From positions 1 to 6,400 of the forward strand of contig JBBKVK010000095.1 in assembly GCA_037968395.1 (NCBI GenBank): a DNA stretch of 6,400 bases, written 5' to 3'. Positions 1 to 6,400 of the stretch are shown piece by piece; position 1 is the first letter of the stretch, and every line of letters begins with the position of its first letter. The position numbers and the translations under genes are program-made. The notes beneath the pieces are model-generated. The model saw only the letters and a list, made by a program, of their open reading frames with translations, searched no databases and was not told the origin of the DNA. The DNA comes from JADKBO01 sp037968395. Lineage in GTDB: Bacteria > Bacteroidota > Bacteroidia > Chitinophagales > Saprospiraceae.

Positions 1-38
1 ATTTGTTTTTAATTGTTAATAAAAAATATAAACCATAA
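1..38. other. Sequence downstream of the permease; no clear terminator
   Basis: The 38 bases after the permease stop codon are almost entirely A and T. On the transcribed strand they include a T-rich stretch but no hairpin that could form an intrinsic terminator. Transcription may end, or the operon may continue, beyond the window edge. Confidence 0.4.
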
Positions 39-1043
39 TTAATTACCTGCTGCTATTATTAATCCCAATCCTAAAATAAATAGGATGAACATAATTAGCA
101 ACATGTTATTTATTTTTGAACCTGATCCTTTAAATTCCTTCCAAATTACTACTCCCCAAAAGGCAGCAACTAGTGTAGCTCCTTGTCCTAATCCATAGGA
201 AATTGCTGGACCAGCTTTACCCGAAGCAATAAGGTTGAAAAGGAAACCTAATGCCCATATAAACCCTCCTAAAACACCAACAGCATGGATGGAAAGTTTC
301 CCAGTAAAATACTCTTTGTAGGAAATTGGCGTGCCTTCCAATGGTCTTTTCATCAGCATAGTGTTAAACAACAGATTGCTGACTAAAATACCTGTCGAGA
401 ATACAACAAATGCTGTGTATGGTGTCATTTTACCAACTGCTGGTGATACGAAATTTTCAAGATCCATACCCGATGCAACAAATGGATAAAAAACAGACAT
501 CAAGATACCGGCAATTACAGAAACCAATATCCATTTCATACTGGCTTTATCTCCGTTACCAGCATTTTTCATTTTATAAGCAAACGCATTGACGAGGACT
601 GCCAAAACAACTAACGCCACTCCTCCGAATAACATGGTAGGGTCGCCTTTTGGCAATAAAACAAAGTTGATGATAACTCCTATAACAAGAGCTAATCCTA
701 TACCGATAGGAAAAGCAACAGCCATACCTGCACCAGCAATTGCAGCCGTTAGCAAGATATTGGCAAGATTAAATACAATTCCTCCTAAAAATGCACCACG
801 TAAGTTTTCGGATGATACTTGTGGTAAATCTACTAAAAATGAACGTCCTTCACTTCCAGTACTCCCCATTGTCATGGCTAAAATCAAGGAAAACAGAAAT
901 ATGCCAATGACATAATCCCAATAAAATAATTCAAAGCGCCATTTTTTTTGCACTAGTTTCTGGGTATTTGCCCATGAGCCCCAACAGAGCATAGTGATAA
1001 GACAAAAAATAATTGCTAACGGATAACTGTCGACGATGTACAT
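39..1043 (-). CDS. DMT-superfamily permease, GRP sugar / ureide permease type
   Basis: 334 residues and very hydrophobic, with about ten membrane helices (roughly 8-27, 41-60, 84-102, 105-130, 137-157, 170-190, 207-229, 251-272, 280-300, 313-332), the usual topology of the drug/metabolite transporter superfamily. The N-terminus MYIVDSYPLAI, the motif CWGSWANTQKL at 20-30 and WDY at 42-44 recall the GRP glucose/ribose porters and the related ureide permease (UPS) branch. The LGQGAT segment at 285-290 and KEF at 302-304 also fit the GRP/RhaT group. It would import a small sugar, nucleobase-like or ureide compound across the inner membrane by a secondary mechanism; which one cannot be decided here. 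As the last gene of the cluster it plausibly takes up the product released by the exported hydrolases. The start at 1043 is favoured because the conserved MY-V beginning falls exactly there. An A8 run encodes Q-K-K near residues 32-34. Confidence 0.85.
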   Translation of the reverse strand: MYIVDSYPLAIIFCLITMLCWGSWANTQKLVQKKWRFELFYWDYVIGIFLFSLILAMTMGSTGSEGRSFLVDLPQVSSENLRGAFLGGIVFNLANILLTAAIAGAGMAVAFPIGIGLALVIGVIINFVLLPKGDPTMLFGGVALVVLAVLVNAFAYKMKNAGNGDKASMKWILVSVIAGILMSVFYPFVASGMDLENFVSPAVGKMTPYTAFVVFSTGILVSNLLFNTMLMKRPLEGTPISYKEYFTGKLSIHAVGVLGGFIWALGFLFNLIASGKAGPAISYGLGQGATLVAAFWGVVIWKEFKGSGSKINNMLLIMFILFILGLGLIIAAGN

Positions 1044-1079
1044 GTGGCTTAATTGTTAGTTGTTAAAAATTTAGTTAAT
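1044..1079 (-). other. 36-bp spacer between second esterase and permease
   Basis: This is the widest gap in the cluster. It is AT-rich, with no stable GC-containing hairpin and no match to the Bacteroidota promoter pattern (TTTG at -33, TAnnTTTG at -7). No Shine-Dalgarno sequence precedes the permease ATG. The simplest reading is that transcription runs through from the esterase genes. Confidence 0.5.
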
Positions 1080-2639
1080 TTATCGATGCATTCTTTTTAA
1101 TGTATAGGTAAAGGCTTCGTCTAGAAACTGTACTTTCCAGTCATCTTTATCTTTACTTCCCATTACCCTATATTCATGATATATTTTTTTTTCTCTTAAT
1201 AGTTGGCGTATGGTTTCACTTGTTTCATAATTATTGCTTTTGTCTGAAGTACCCACAAAAAACCATGTTCTATTCATAGATTTAGGTTCTAATTCATTTA
1301 TTACGGAACTATAAGATTCTACAGTGTTTGTAGGGTCCATTAATACACAAGTAGCAAATTGTTCAGGCTGCAATAGTTGTCTAAGTGATTCACCACTGCT
1401 ACCTACAACCATCAATGACCTAAAACGATACCCACTCCTTGCCCTGTAGTTTTTTTCTAAAAATGGTGCTATGTTATCTAATAATCCTTTTTCATTTTCA
1501 GTCAAGAAAACCATCATAAATGGCGATAAACTGGCATTTGCTATCTTCTGATCAGCTATATTTGACATTCGTTCTCTCTCAGAGTCTGACACATTGCCCA
1601 CTACATATATGGTAGGATACTTCCTGCTTGTATTAGTATATTCTAACGGTAAATAGACAGGATATGAACCCTCTTTAATATTTACAGAATCTATTCTTTT
1701 AGAGCTCAGCTCTGTTGGCTGATACTCAATATCCATCAAATCCCCTTCATACGCTTTGCCCCTAAATGCATCACTTATAAACCTCAATCCATTTGGTAGA
1801 GCTTCCCGCCAATAAGAAAATTCATGCCCTCCATCTCTTACTCTGTATTCATGTGGGATGTTCTTTTCCGAAAGCACCATATGCAATTTATCATTACTTG
1901 CAGCCAACGTTTCCTCATCGTCTCCACTATCTATGTATATACGGAGGTCTTTCCACTGCTCGATATCTTCATTTTGAATCATATGCAACGGACATTCATT
2001 CTTGTAATAATCTGTAAGCCTTGCTTCACCAACTGTTCTTACGCCACCGAAAAGTCTGCCCCATTGTTCATCCCACCCTTTACTACTTTCTTTTATATAC
2101 TGTTGATCCGTTCTTATGGAAACACTTAAAGGAACACATGCTGCAAACATTTCAGGATGTTTTAATGGAAGTACTAACGCCCCAAATCCTCCCATAGAAT
2201 AGCCCATAGTGGCTCTTTTACTTCTGTCAGCTATCGTATGAAAAGCACTATCTATGGTTGGGATTAATTCTTTTACAAACATATCTTGATAGAGAAATGT
2301 GCCAGCAGAATCATTTACGTAATAACTACGATATCCTTGAGGCATTATAAAGATCATAGGTAAAACATCGCATTCCTTTATAACATTATCTGCTATTTGG
2401 CTAATATATCCGTATTCAACCCACGAAGTTTCATCATCACCTAATCCATGAAGTAAATAGACTACAGGATATTTTTTATTGCTGCTGTAGTAATCTTCTG
2501 GAAGGATAACAGAGTATTTCACCTCTTGTCCAAGTATGTTGCTGTAGAAGCTCAGACTTTCCATAATTCTATTATTCTGCCCTGAAAGATTAGGGCAAAT
2601 CATTAAGAATAAAAAAAGAAAAATACTGGGCTTTAACAT
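1080..2639 (-). CDS. Two-domain secreted esterase (CE1/esterase D-like), paralogue of the preceding gene
   Basis: 519 residues. A signal peptide (hydrophobic residues 5-15, likely cut after NLSG before QN at ~20) lacks a convincing lipobox, so the product is probably soluble in the periplasm or secreted. Residues ~26-293 are an alpha/beta-hydrolase (PF00756 type) with HGLGD at 64-68, GYSMG at 146-150 (nucleophile Ser148), SGDDEE at 238-243 (Asp240 or Asp241) and GGHEFSYW with His272: a complete Ser-Asp-His triad. It matches the upstream gene almost throughout, including PVVYLLHG, MGYSMGG and FSYW, so the two arose by tandem duplication. Residues ~310-517 are a second, degenerate copy of the fold: VGSSG at 412-416 holds a serine at the nucleophile place, but no histidine stands where His272 does. 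It probably removes acyl groups from a sugar-containing substrate. It ends 36 bp before the permease gene. A run of nine A residues occurs near codons 483-486. Confidence 0.88.
   Translation of the reverse strand: MLKPSIFLFLFLMICPNLSGQNNRIMESLSFYSNILGQEVKYSVILPEDYYSSNKKYPVVYLLHGLGDDETSWVEYGYISQIADNVIKECDVLPMIFIMPQGYRSYYVNDSAGTFLYQDMFVKELIPTIDSAFHTIADRSKRATMGYSMGGFGALVLPLKHPEMFAACVPLSVSIRTDQQYIKESSKGWDEQWGRLFGGVRTVGEARLTDYYKNECPLHMIQNEDIEQWKDLRIYIDSGDDEETLAASNDKLHMVLSEKNIPHEYRVRDGGHEFSYWREALPNGLRFISDAFRGKAYEGDLMDIEYQPTELSSKRIDSVNIKEGSYPVYLPLEYTNTSRKYPTIYVVGNVSDSERERMSNIADQKIANASLSPFMMVFLTENEKGLLDNIAPFLEKNYRARSGYRFRSLMVVGSSGESLRQLLQPEQFATCVLMDPTNTVESYSSVINELEPKSMNRTWFFVGTSDKSNNYETSETIRQLLREKKIYHEYRVMGSKDKDDWKVQFLDEAFTYTLKRMHR
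1089..1712 (-). other. Degenerate second hydrolase domain of the second esterase
   Basis: Residues ~310-517 repeat the N-terminal domain. YPVYLPLEY and YPTIYVVG match YSVILPEDY and YPVVYLLHG, VVGSSG matches MGYSMG with Ser414 at the nucleophile position, TSDK at 464-467 lies where GDDE stands, and HEYRV at 488-492 is identical to HEYRV at 263-267. After HEYRV the GGHEF histidine is replaced by the Lys/Asp stretch GSKDKDDW. Ser and one Asp remain but the histidine does not, so catalysis by this half is unlikely. Confidence 0.7.
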
Positions 2640-2646
2640 ACTTCGT

Positions 2647-4257
2647 TTATTGGTTTTTTAATTGTTTGTTTAAATAATACCAAGACCCATCGATGCCATT
2701 TAAAAATGACTGAAAGGAAACGGATCCCTCCCTTATGCGATACTCATGTGTTATTCCTCTGCTTTTCATATCGACGTACAATGAATAATTTCCTTTATAT
2801 GAAACCGTTTGATGGGTAGCATCTACATAATAATATGCTTCATTCTCTGCTGTTGCATTATCTGGTAATAATGCATCAAAGATGAAACAGTTTTTTACTT
2901 CATTTTTAAGAGCTGGCATAAGCATCCAAGCATTTTCACCGCCTTTACTATTTCCTACTATCAACCTACTTTCTTTGGTTGTCACAATTCTGTGGTTAGA
3001 TTCTGTATGAGCAATGATGCTTTTCATATCTGCTTCGCCGACATACCCATTTGCACAAGGAATTTCAACAATAACGGAGTGAGGAATCTTGTCACTTTGC
3101 ATACTATTGTTTAATAATGACATTACGTTCAATGCATTTGGAATGCGATCTGCACCGCCACTTTCATTTAAGTAAAAGATAACAGGATAGTTGTTGGTAG
3201 TACTTTCATAACTTGTAGGTCTGAATACACCTATTTTTGTGCCTCCTACATTTTCCTCAATATATTGAGTATTGGCTATGGAAGGTCCTATATCCACAGG
3301 TGTCATCTCAGCAGGATAAGGTTCTCCTTGAAACCCTTTGTTTATAAACCGCAGTGCTTCGGGAATAACTTTATTCCAATAACTAAAATCATGGCCGCCA
3401 TTGCCCATTCTATATTCATGATCAAAGTTTTTAGTACGCAATAGATTGTGAAGAGCACCATTTGTAACAGAAAGTGTCTCCTCATCATCGCCACAAACAA
3501 AAAATAGTTTTAAGCTTGAAAATTCAGACAAGTCGTTTTGATCAAAAAAGTGAAAAGGGCTATATTCTATAAAATAGGGTGTTAATCGAGAAGGTCCTGA
3601 TACTCCATTTCCTCCAAAGATTGAACCCCATTGTGTATTAAATACTCCTTGTGGCTCTGCAAGGTACTGTTCATCTGTTCTAAAAGACATGCTTAGTGGA
3701 ACACTGATGCTAAATACATCAGGATTTTTTGCTGGTAATGCTAATGCGCCATAACCACCCATAGAGTAACCCATTACGGCTCTTTGCGATGCCTCTTTTT
3801 TGGTTCGATAGATACTGTCTATTTGTGGCACTAATTCTCCAGTAAACATATCCATATAGCGATATGAGCCTGCGAAGTTATTTAAAAAGTAAGAATTATA
3901 TCCATCGGGCATTACAAAAATCATAGGTCCGATTTCAGTACTTAGATTGTCTGAATGATACTTTATACTTCCTGATCTGCTCCAAGCGGTATTATTGTCA
4001 CCAAACCCATGAAGTAAATAAACCACAGGGTAGGATATTCCCGATGTTTCATAATCTGCAGGTAACAATACGGAATACTTAATAGTGTGATCCATTACTT
4101 TGCTTTTAATCGATGACTCAACCAACCGCATAAATGGCGGATCAGTAGGACCGTCTTTATCGTCTACCTTTTTGCAACCCAATAAAAGCAGTATCATAAT
4201 ACTTACAGGGAGGATTACAACCAAATTAAAACCATATGATTTAAAAACAATTTTCAT
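2647..4257 (-). CDS. Two-domain exported esterase (CE1/esterase D-like), predicted lipoprotein
   Basis: 536 residues. The signal segment ends in LLLGC with the lipidated cysteine at residue 28, followed by KKVDDKD, an acidic stretch that may act as a surface-export signal. Residues ~45-310 form an alpha/beta-hydrolase of the esterase D / CE1 type (PF00756): HGFGD near 83-87 (oxyanion region), GYSMG at 163-167 with nucleophile Ser165, GDDEE at 256-260 (catalytic Asp257 or Asp258), and GGHDFSYW with His289. Such enzymes cleave acetyl, feruloyl or other short acyl esters, often from carbohydrates. Residues ~325-534 repeat the same fold: YPVIFYLN matches YPVVYLLHG, GNSKG at 435-439 matches GYSMG, and HEYRI at 504-508 matches HEYRM. 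In this copy the histidine position is Val513, so it is probably inactive. The start is preceded by AAGGA with no spacer. The gene lies 7 bp before a full-length paralogue. The esterase fold is clear; the ester substrate is not. Confidence 0.88.
   Translation of the reverse strand: MKIVFKSYGFNLVVILPVSIMILLLLGCKKVDDKDGPTDPPFMRLVESSIKSKVMDHTIKYSVLLPADYETSGISYPVVYLLHGFGDNNTAWSRSGSIKYHSDNLSTEIGPMIFVMPDGYNSYFLNNFAGSYRYMDMFTGELVPQIDSIYRTKKEASQRAVMGYSMGGYGALALPAKNPDVFSISVPLSMSFRTDEQYLAEPQGVFNTQWGSIFGGNGVSGPSRLTPYFIEYSPFHFFDQNDLSEFSSLKLFFVCGDDEETLSVTNGALHNLLRTKNFDHEYRMGNGGHDFSYWNKVIPEALRFINKGFQGEPYPAEMTPVDIGPSIANTQYIEENVGGTKIGVFRPTSYESTTNNYPVIFYLNESGGADRIPNALNVMSLLNNSMQSDKIPHSVIVEIPCANGYVGEADMKSIIAHTESNHRIVTTKESRLIVGNSKGGENAWMLMPALKNEVKNCFIFDALLPDNATAENEAYYYVDATHQTVSYKGNYSLYVDMKSRGITHEYRIREGSVSFQSFLNGIDGSWYYLNKQLKNQ
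2656..3285 (-). other. Degenerate second hydrolase domain of the first esterase
   Basis: Residues ~325-534 of the lipoprotein esterase are an internal duplicate of its N-terminal half. A GxSxG elbow survives (GNSKG, Ser437), but the HG motif of the oxyanion region has become LNESGG, the GDDEE segment has no clear equivalent (the best match is VDATHQT at 478-484), and the GGHDF histidine aligns with Val513 in EGSVSF. Two of the three catalytic positions therefore appear lost. A structural, substrate-binding or dimer-forming role is possible. Confidence 0.7.
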
Positions 4258-4265
4258 TCCTTACT

Positions 4266-5834
4266 CTATTTTGGATCAAATGGTATATGCTCTTTTTCGC
4301 TATACACTACGATTGATTTCATGTATATACTAAATTCAGGATCTTTATTAGCCCATTTTATATCAACTTTATATGCACCTTCTTTTAGCATATATTTATG
4401 GTAGATATCATATTTTCTGACGATGTAATCGAACGGCATTTTAACTTGCTCTACTTTTTCACCATTAATATATATATCTAATAACGCTACATAGTCACTT
4501 TTTGAGACTCCACATCTGCTTTTTATATTTCCAAGTACGACAATACCATTTCCAGTAAAATCAATATTGATGTCTTTATCTGTGAATTCTAGTCTTAGAT
4601 ACCTTTCCTCAGCAGGATACAATCCTTCAAATGATTGCTCGAGAAGGACAGTGGCAGGAGACTGGATTTTTATTTGCACACTATCATTGGATACCTTTCC
4701 TCCATTTTGTTCTACCAATTGAAGGGTATGTTTATATGTCAATTTATATACCTCATTTAAGGTAATATCCATATAAGGGAAGTTTATGTCCTCCACCTCT
4801 TCGATAGCTGGCTTCCAATAATCTGGAATGTTTTTGTATCCATACATTACACCTAGTATTCCTGCAGCTGTAGCAGGGTTACAATCTGAATCTTGGCCAC
4901 ATCGAGTAGACACATCCATCGTTTTAAAGAAATCTTTTTGACCGTATAACAAACCAACAACCACATAAGCTGCATTTAATCTAGCGTCTATGTTGAATGA
5001 ATTAAAAACGCCTTCAGGACATCCTTTTTCGGAGGAATGATTTTTTTCTAATTCATACCATGTTTGTTTCCAGTCATCTGGGTATTGCTTATGCCATTTT
5101 ATTGCATCACTGATGGTCTTATAAAATTGACTTTGCTCAGGAATTGTTTTTAAAGCACTATTGATCACATAATCAAGATCATCAGAATAATAGGCAACAG
5201 TGTACAATGCTGAAACAAAAACTCCGCCATACCATCCGTCACCATAGTTCATAATATGACCGATACTGTCGCAAAAATCAGATGAAGTATTGGTCATGCC
5301 AGGAGCCATCAGTCCAATAAAATCTGCCTCAATTTGAAAATCTATATCATCAGCATGTGGATTATTCATCCAATGTCCCGAAGCAGGAGGCATGATGCCA
5401 TTCAGAATATTATACCTTGCAGCTTGATTGGCATGCCAAAGTTTATAATCTTCCTTAGCAAATGCCAGTGCGAATGAATCTTTTGGAGCATCTAATCCAT
5501 GTTTTTCAATAATATTTACAAACGTAAGATCTAGATAAACATCATCGTATAAACCTGGATCTAAATCATACGTTTCTTTTATATAATGATCGTGCCAAAC
5601 CATGTTTTGATAGTCCTGTATCATGGTGCCTTTAAATCGAAATTCTGTTGGGCCACCATAAGTCACACCGATAGTTTGTCCAGCCCATCCGCCTCTTATC
5701 TTATCTTTTAAGACGTCTTTGGAAATGTGGAGATATTCCATTGGTTTTACTTCAGATTTCTTTTCCACATTCTGGCAACTATTCAACAGTAAACAACCCA
5801 AAAATGCTAATCCTATTATATAAAAAGTTCTCAT
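4266..5834 (-). CDS. Exported ADP-ribosylglycohydrolase-family lipoprotein with C-terminal beta domain
   Basis: 522 residues. The N-terminus is a hydrophobic signal ending in LLNSC, a lipobox-like site with the lipid-bearing cysteine at residue 20, which supports the start at 5834. Residues ~40-365 look like the ADP-ribosylglycohydrolase (DraG/ARH, Pfam PF03747) fold. The glycine-rich first motif has GGWAGQ at 48-53 and PTEF at 62-65. A DD pair lies at 97-98 (YDDVYLD), NPHADDID at 158-165, and the family's C-terminal metal motif GQDSDCN at 313-319, followed by ATAAG. In characterised members these acidic residues bind two Mg or Mn ions and the enzyme cuts an N- or O-glycosidic bond to ADP-ribose. 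Here the flanking threonines are replaced (Y96, S316, C318), so the substrate may differ. Residues ~385-512 form a beta-rich accessory domain, possibly carbohydrate-binding-like, shared with the preceding gene. The protein is predicted to be membrane-anchored outside the cytoplasm. The next gene begins 8 bp downstream. The family call is confident; the substrate is unknown. Confidence 0.88.
   Translation of the reverse strand: MRTFYIIGLAFLGCLLLNSCQNVEKKSEVKPMEYLHISKDVLKDKIRGGWAGQTIGVTYGGPTEFRFKGTMIQDYQNMVWHDHYIKETYDLDPGLYDDVYLDLTFVNIIEKHGLDAPKDSFALAFAKEDYKLWHANQAARYNILNGIMPPASGHWMNNPHADDIDFQIEADFIGLMAPGMTNTSSDFCDSIGHIMNYGDGWYGGVFVSALYTVAYYSDDLDYVINSALKTIPEQSQFYKTISDAIKWHKQYPDDWKQTWYELEKNHSSEKGCPEGVFNSFNIDARLNAAYVVVGLLYGQKDFFKTMDVSTRCGQDSDCNPATAAGILGVMYGYKNIPDYWKPAIEEVEDINFPYMDITLNEVYKLTYKHTLQLVEQNGGKVSNDSVQIKIQSPATVLLEQSFEGLYPAEERYLRLEFTDKDINIDFTGNGIVVLGNIKSRCGVSKSDYVALLDIYINGEKVEQVKMPFDYIVRKYDIYHKYMLKEGAYKVDIKWANKDPEFSIYMKSIVVYSEKEHIPFDPK
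4299..4682 (-). other. Beta-rich C-terminal accessory domain of the ADP-ribosylglycohydrolase-family protein
   Basis: Residues ~385-512 alternate short hydrophobic and polar stretches with glycine turns (GNGIVVLGN, LLDIYINGEK, KEGAYKVDIKW), a pattern typical of a beta-sandwich. The phrase 'D-YI-G---E-VK-P' followed by 'Y-L-EG-YKV--KW' resembles galactose-binding-like or carbohydrate-binding modules found at the ends of secreted glycosidases. The same domain closes the upstream paralogue. A sugar- or polymer-binding role is an inference from fold-like appearance only. Confidence 0.55.
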
Positions 5835-5840
5835 AAATTT

Positions 5841-6400
5841 CTAATGTTGTGTTATATGACCTTTTGGCTCAGTTCCCGAAAAAACAATTAAATCATTAAT
5901 CCGGTACTCATATTCAGGAGTATTGTTTTTCCATACTAACTTGACTTCATGCTTCCCTTCTACCATTTGATATTTCCAAGTAGGCTCTAACCTTCTAGCC
6001 GAATTCTTCATTGGTAATTTTACGGTTTCAGTTAAGGCTCCATCGATATAAACATCCATCAAAGCAACATAAGGGTCATCTTTTTCAGCAAGCCCAAATG
6101 ACTCTGAACCATAGGTTCTCTTAGAGATTCGATCAATATAAGCAATATCTACTTTTGAACGCTTCGCCATATTGCCATAAAACAAGAAACCGTTGCCTTC
6201 AAAATTAAACGTCATTTCATCTGTGAAAGATTCGTCTATTTTGTTCCTTTCAATTGGGTAACAGTTTTCAAAATTCTGTTCAAATGCTACGGCTATAGGT
6301 TTGGCTAATGGAATTGTTAGAGTATCACCTTCTATCTTTCCGCCTTTAGATTCAATCATTTTTAAGGCATGGTTAAAACTTAAACCGTATGCCTTAGATA
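5841..6400 (-). CDS. ADP-ribosylglycohydrolase-family protein, C-terminal part (5' end outside window)
   Basis: About 186 codons of open frame run in from the window edge and end at a TAG at 5843-5841. The first ATG in view (6359-6357) is not the start: the 13 codons before it are open and read SKAYGLSFNHALK, which lines up with VYKLTYKHTLQL in the next gene, inside the body of that protein. The visible part is the end of the catalytic-domain linker followed by a beta-strand-rich C-terminal domain. It shares patterns such as EQ-F-YP-E, FTD, GNG, YVAL-D-YI-G and a closing W-N-PE/-V segment with the downstream paralogue. It carries about 22 extra residues between the GN and YVAL landmarks. The ADP-ribosylglycohydrolase assignment rests only on this homology, because the catalytic motifs lie outside the window. 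It ends 6 bp before the next start, so the two genes are probably co-transcribed. It is likely exported like its paralogue, but its N-terminus cannot be seen. Confidence 0.85.
   Translation of the reverse strand, partial: SKAYGLSFNHALKMIESKGGKIEGDTLTIPLAKPIAVAFEQNFENCYPIERNKIDESFTDEMTFNFEGNGFLFYGNMAKRSKVDIAYIDRISKRTYGSESFGLAEKDDPYVALMDVYIDGALTETVKLPMKNSARRLEPTWKYQMVEGKHEVKLVWKNNTPEYEYRINDLIVFSGTEPKGHITQH

Noticed and set aside
410..915. Plus-strand open frames of 60 and 108 codons opposite the permease gene
   Set aside because: They are antisense to a well-supported membrane protein, have low-complexity Thr/Pro/Asn-rich composition mirroring hydrophobic codons, and show no recognisable domain.
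1044..1079. Possible hairpin or internal promoter in the gap before the permease
   Set aside because: Only short A/T-only complementarity (taaaaattta) is present and no Bacteroidota -33/-7 pattern was found.
1184..1192. Run of nine A residues (coding strand) near the end of the second esterase, a possible frameshift or phase-variation site
   Set aside because: The frame is intact through it and matches the paralogous HEYR segment. A9 made by GAA-AAA-AAA-ATA codons is ordinary in an AT-rich genome, and a slip would affect only the last ~35 residues.
1793..2129. Two overlapping plus-strand open frames opposite the second esterase
   Set aside because: They lie over the conserved catalytic region of the esterase on the other strand and overlap each other in different frames; the protein sequences look like reverse-complement shadows.
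4100..4333. Plus-strand open frame of 77 codons across the ADP-ribosylglycohydrolase/esterase junction
   Set aside because: It covers the esterase signal peptide and the end of the preceding gene in antisense, with no start signal or domain of its own.
6357..6359. ATG at 6359 as the start of a small 172-residue protein
   Set aside because: The frame is open to the window edge and the codons before the ATG align with the interior of the downstream paralogue, so this methionine is internal.

Overview
The window comes from an AT-rich member of the Bacteroidota. The signs are exported lipoproteins, Shine-Dalgarno signals that are weak or absent, very tight gene spacing, and gene families (exported ADP-ribosylglycohydrolase-fold proteins, CE1-like esterases, a GRP/ureide-type DMT permease) that are common in that phylum. 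Genus cannot be told from the sequence. All five genes lie on the minus strand, so transcription runs from base 6400 towards base 1. No rRNA, tRNA, CRISPR array, insertion sequence or phage gene was seen.

In transcription order: (1) 6400-5841, the 3' part of an ADP-ribosylglycohydrolase-family gene that starts outside the window; (2) 5834-4266, a complete ADP-ribosylglycohydrolase-family lipoprotein with a C-terminal beta-rich accessory domain homologous to the visible part of gene 1; (3) 4257-2647, a two-domain esterase predicted to be a lipoprotein; (4) 2639-1080, a paralogous two-domain esterase with a different, non-lipoprotein signal peptide; (5) 1043-39, a ten-helix DMT-superfamily permease of the GRP sugar / ureide permease type. 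Gaps are 6, 8, 7 and 36 bp, which points to one operon. Neither its promoter nor its terminator can be recognised in the window.

The cassette looks catabolic. Exported esterases would remove ester groups, exported ADP-ribosylglycohydrolase-fold enzymes would cut an N- or O-glycosidic (possibly ribosyl) bond, and the inner-membrane permease would import the released sugar or base. The substrate is inferred from family membership and context only. Two things stand out. The operon consists largely of two adjacent pairs of paralogues. Both esterases are also internal duplications: the N-terminal alpha/beta-hydrolase domain keeps a full Ser-Asp-His triad, while the C-terminal copy keeps the serine position but has lost the histidine and the HG oxyanion motif.
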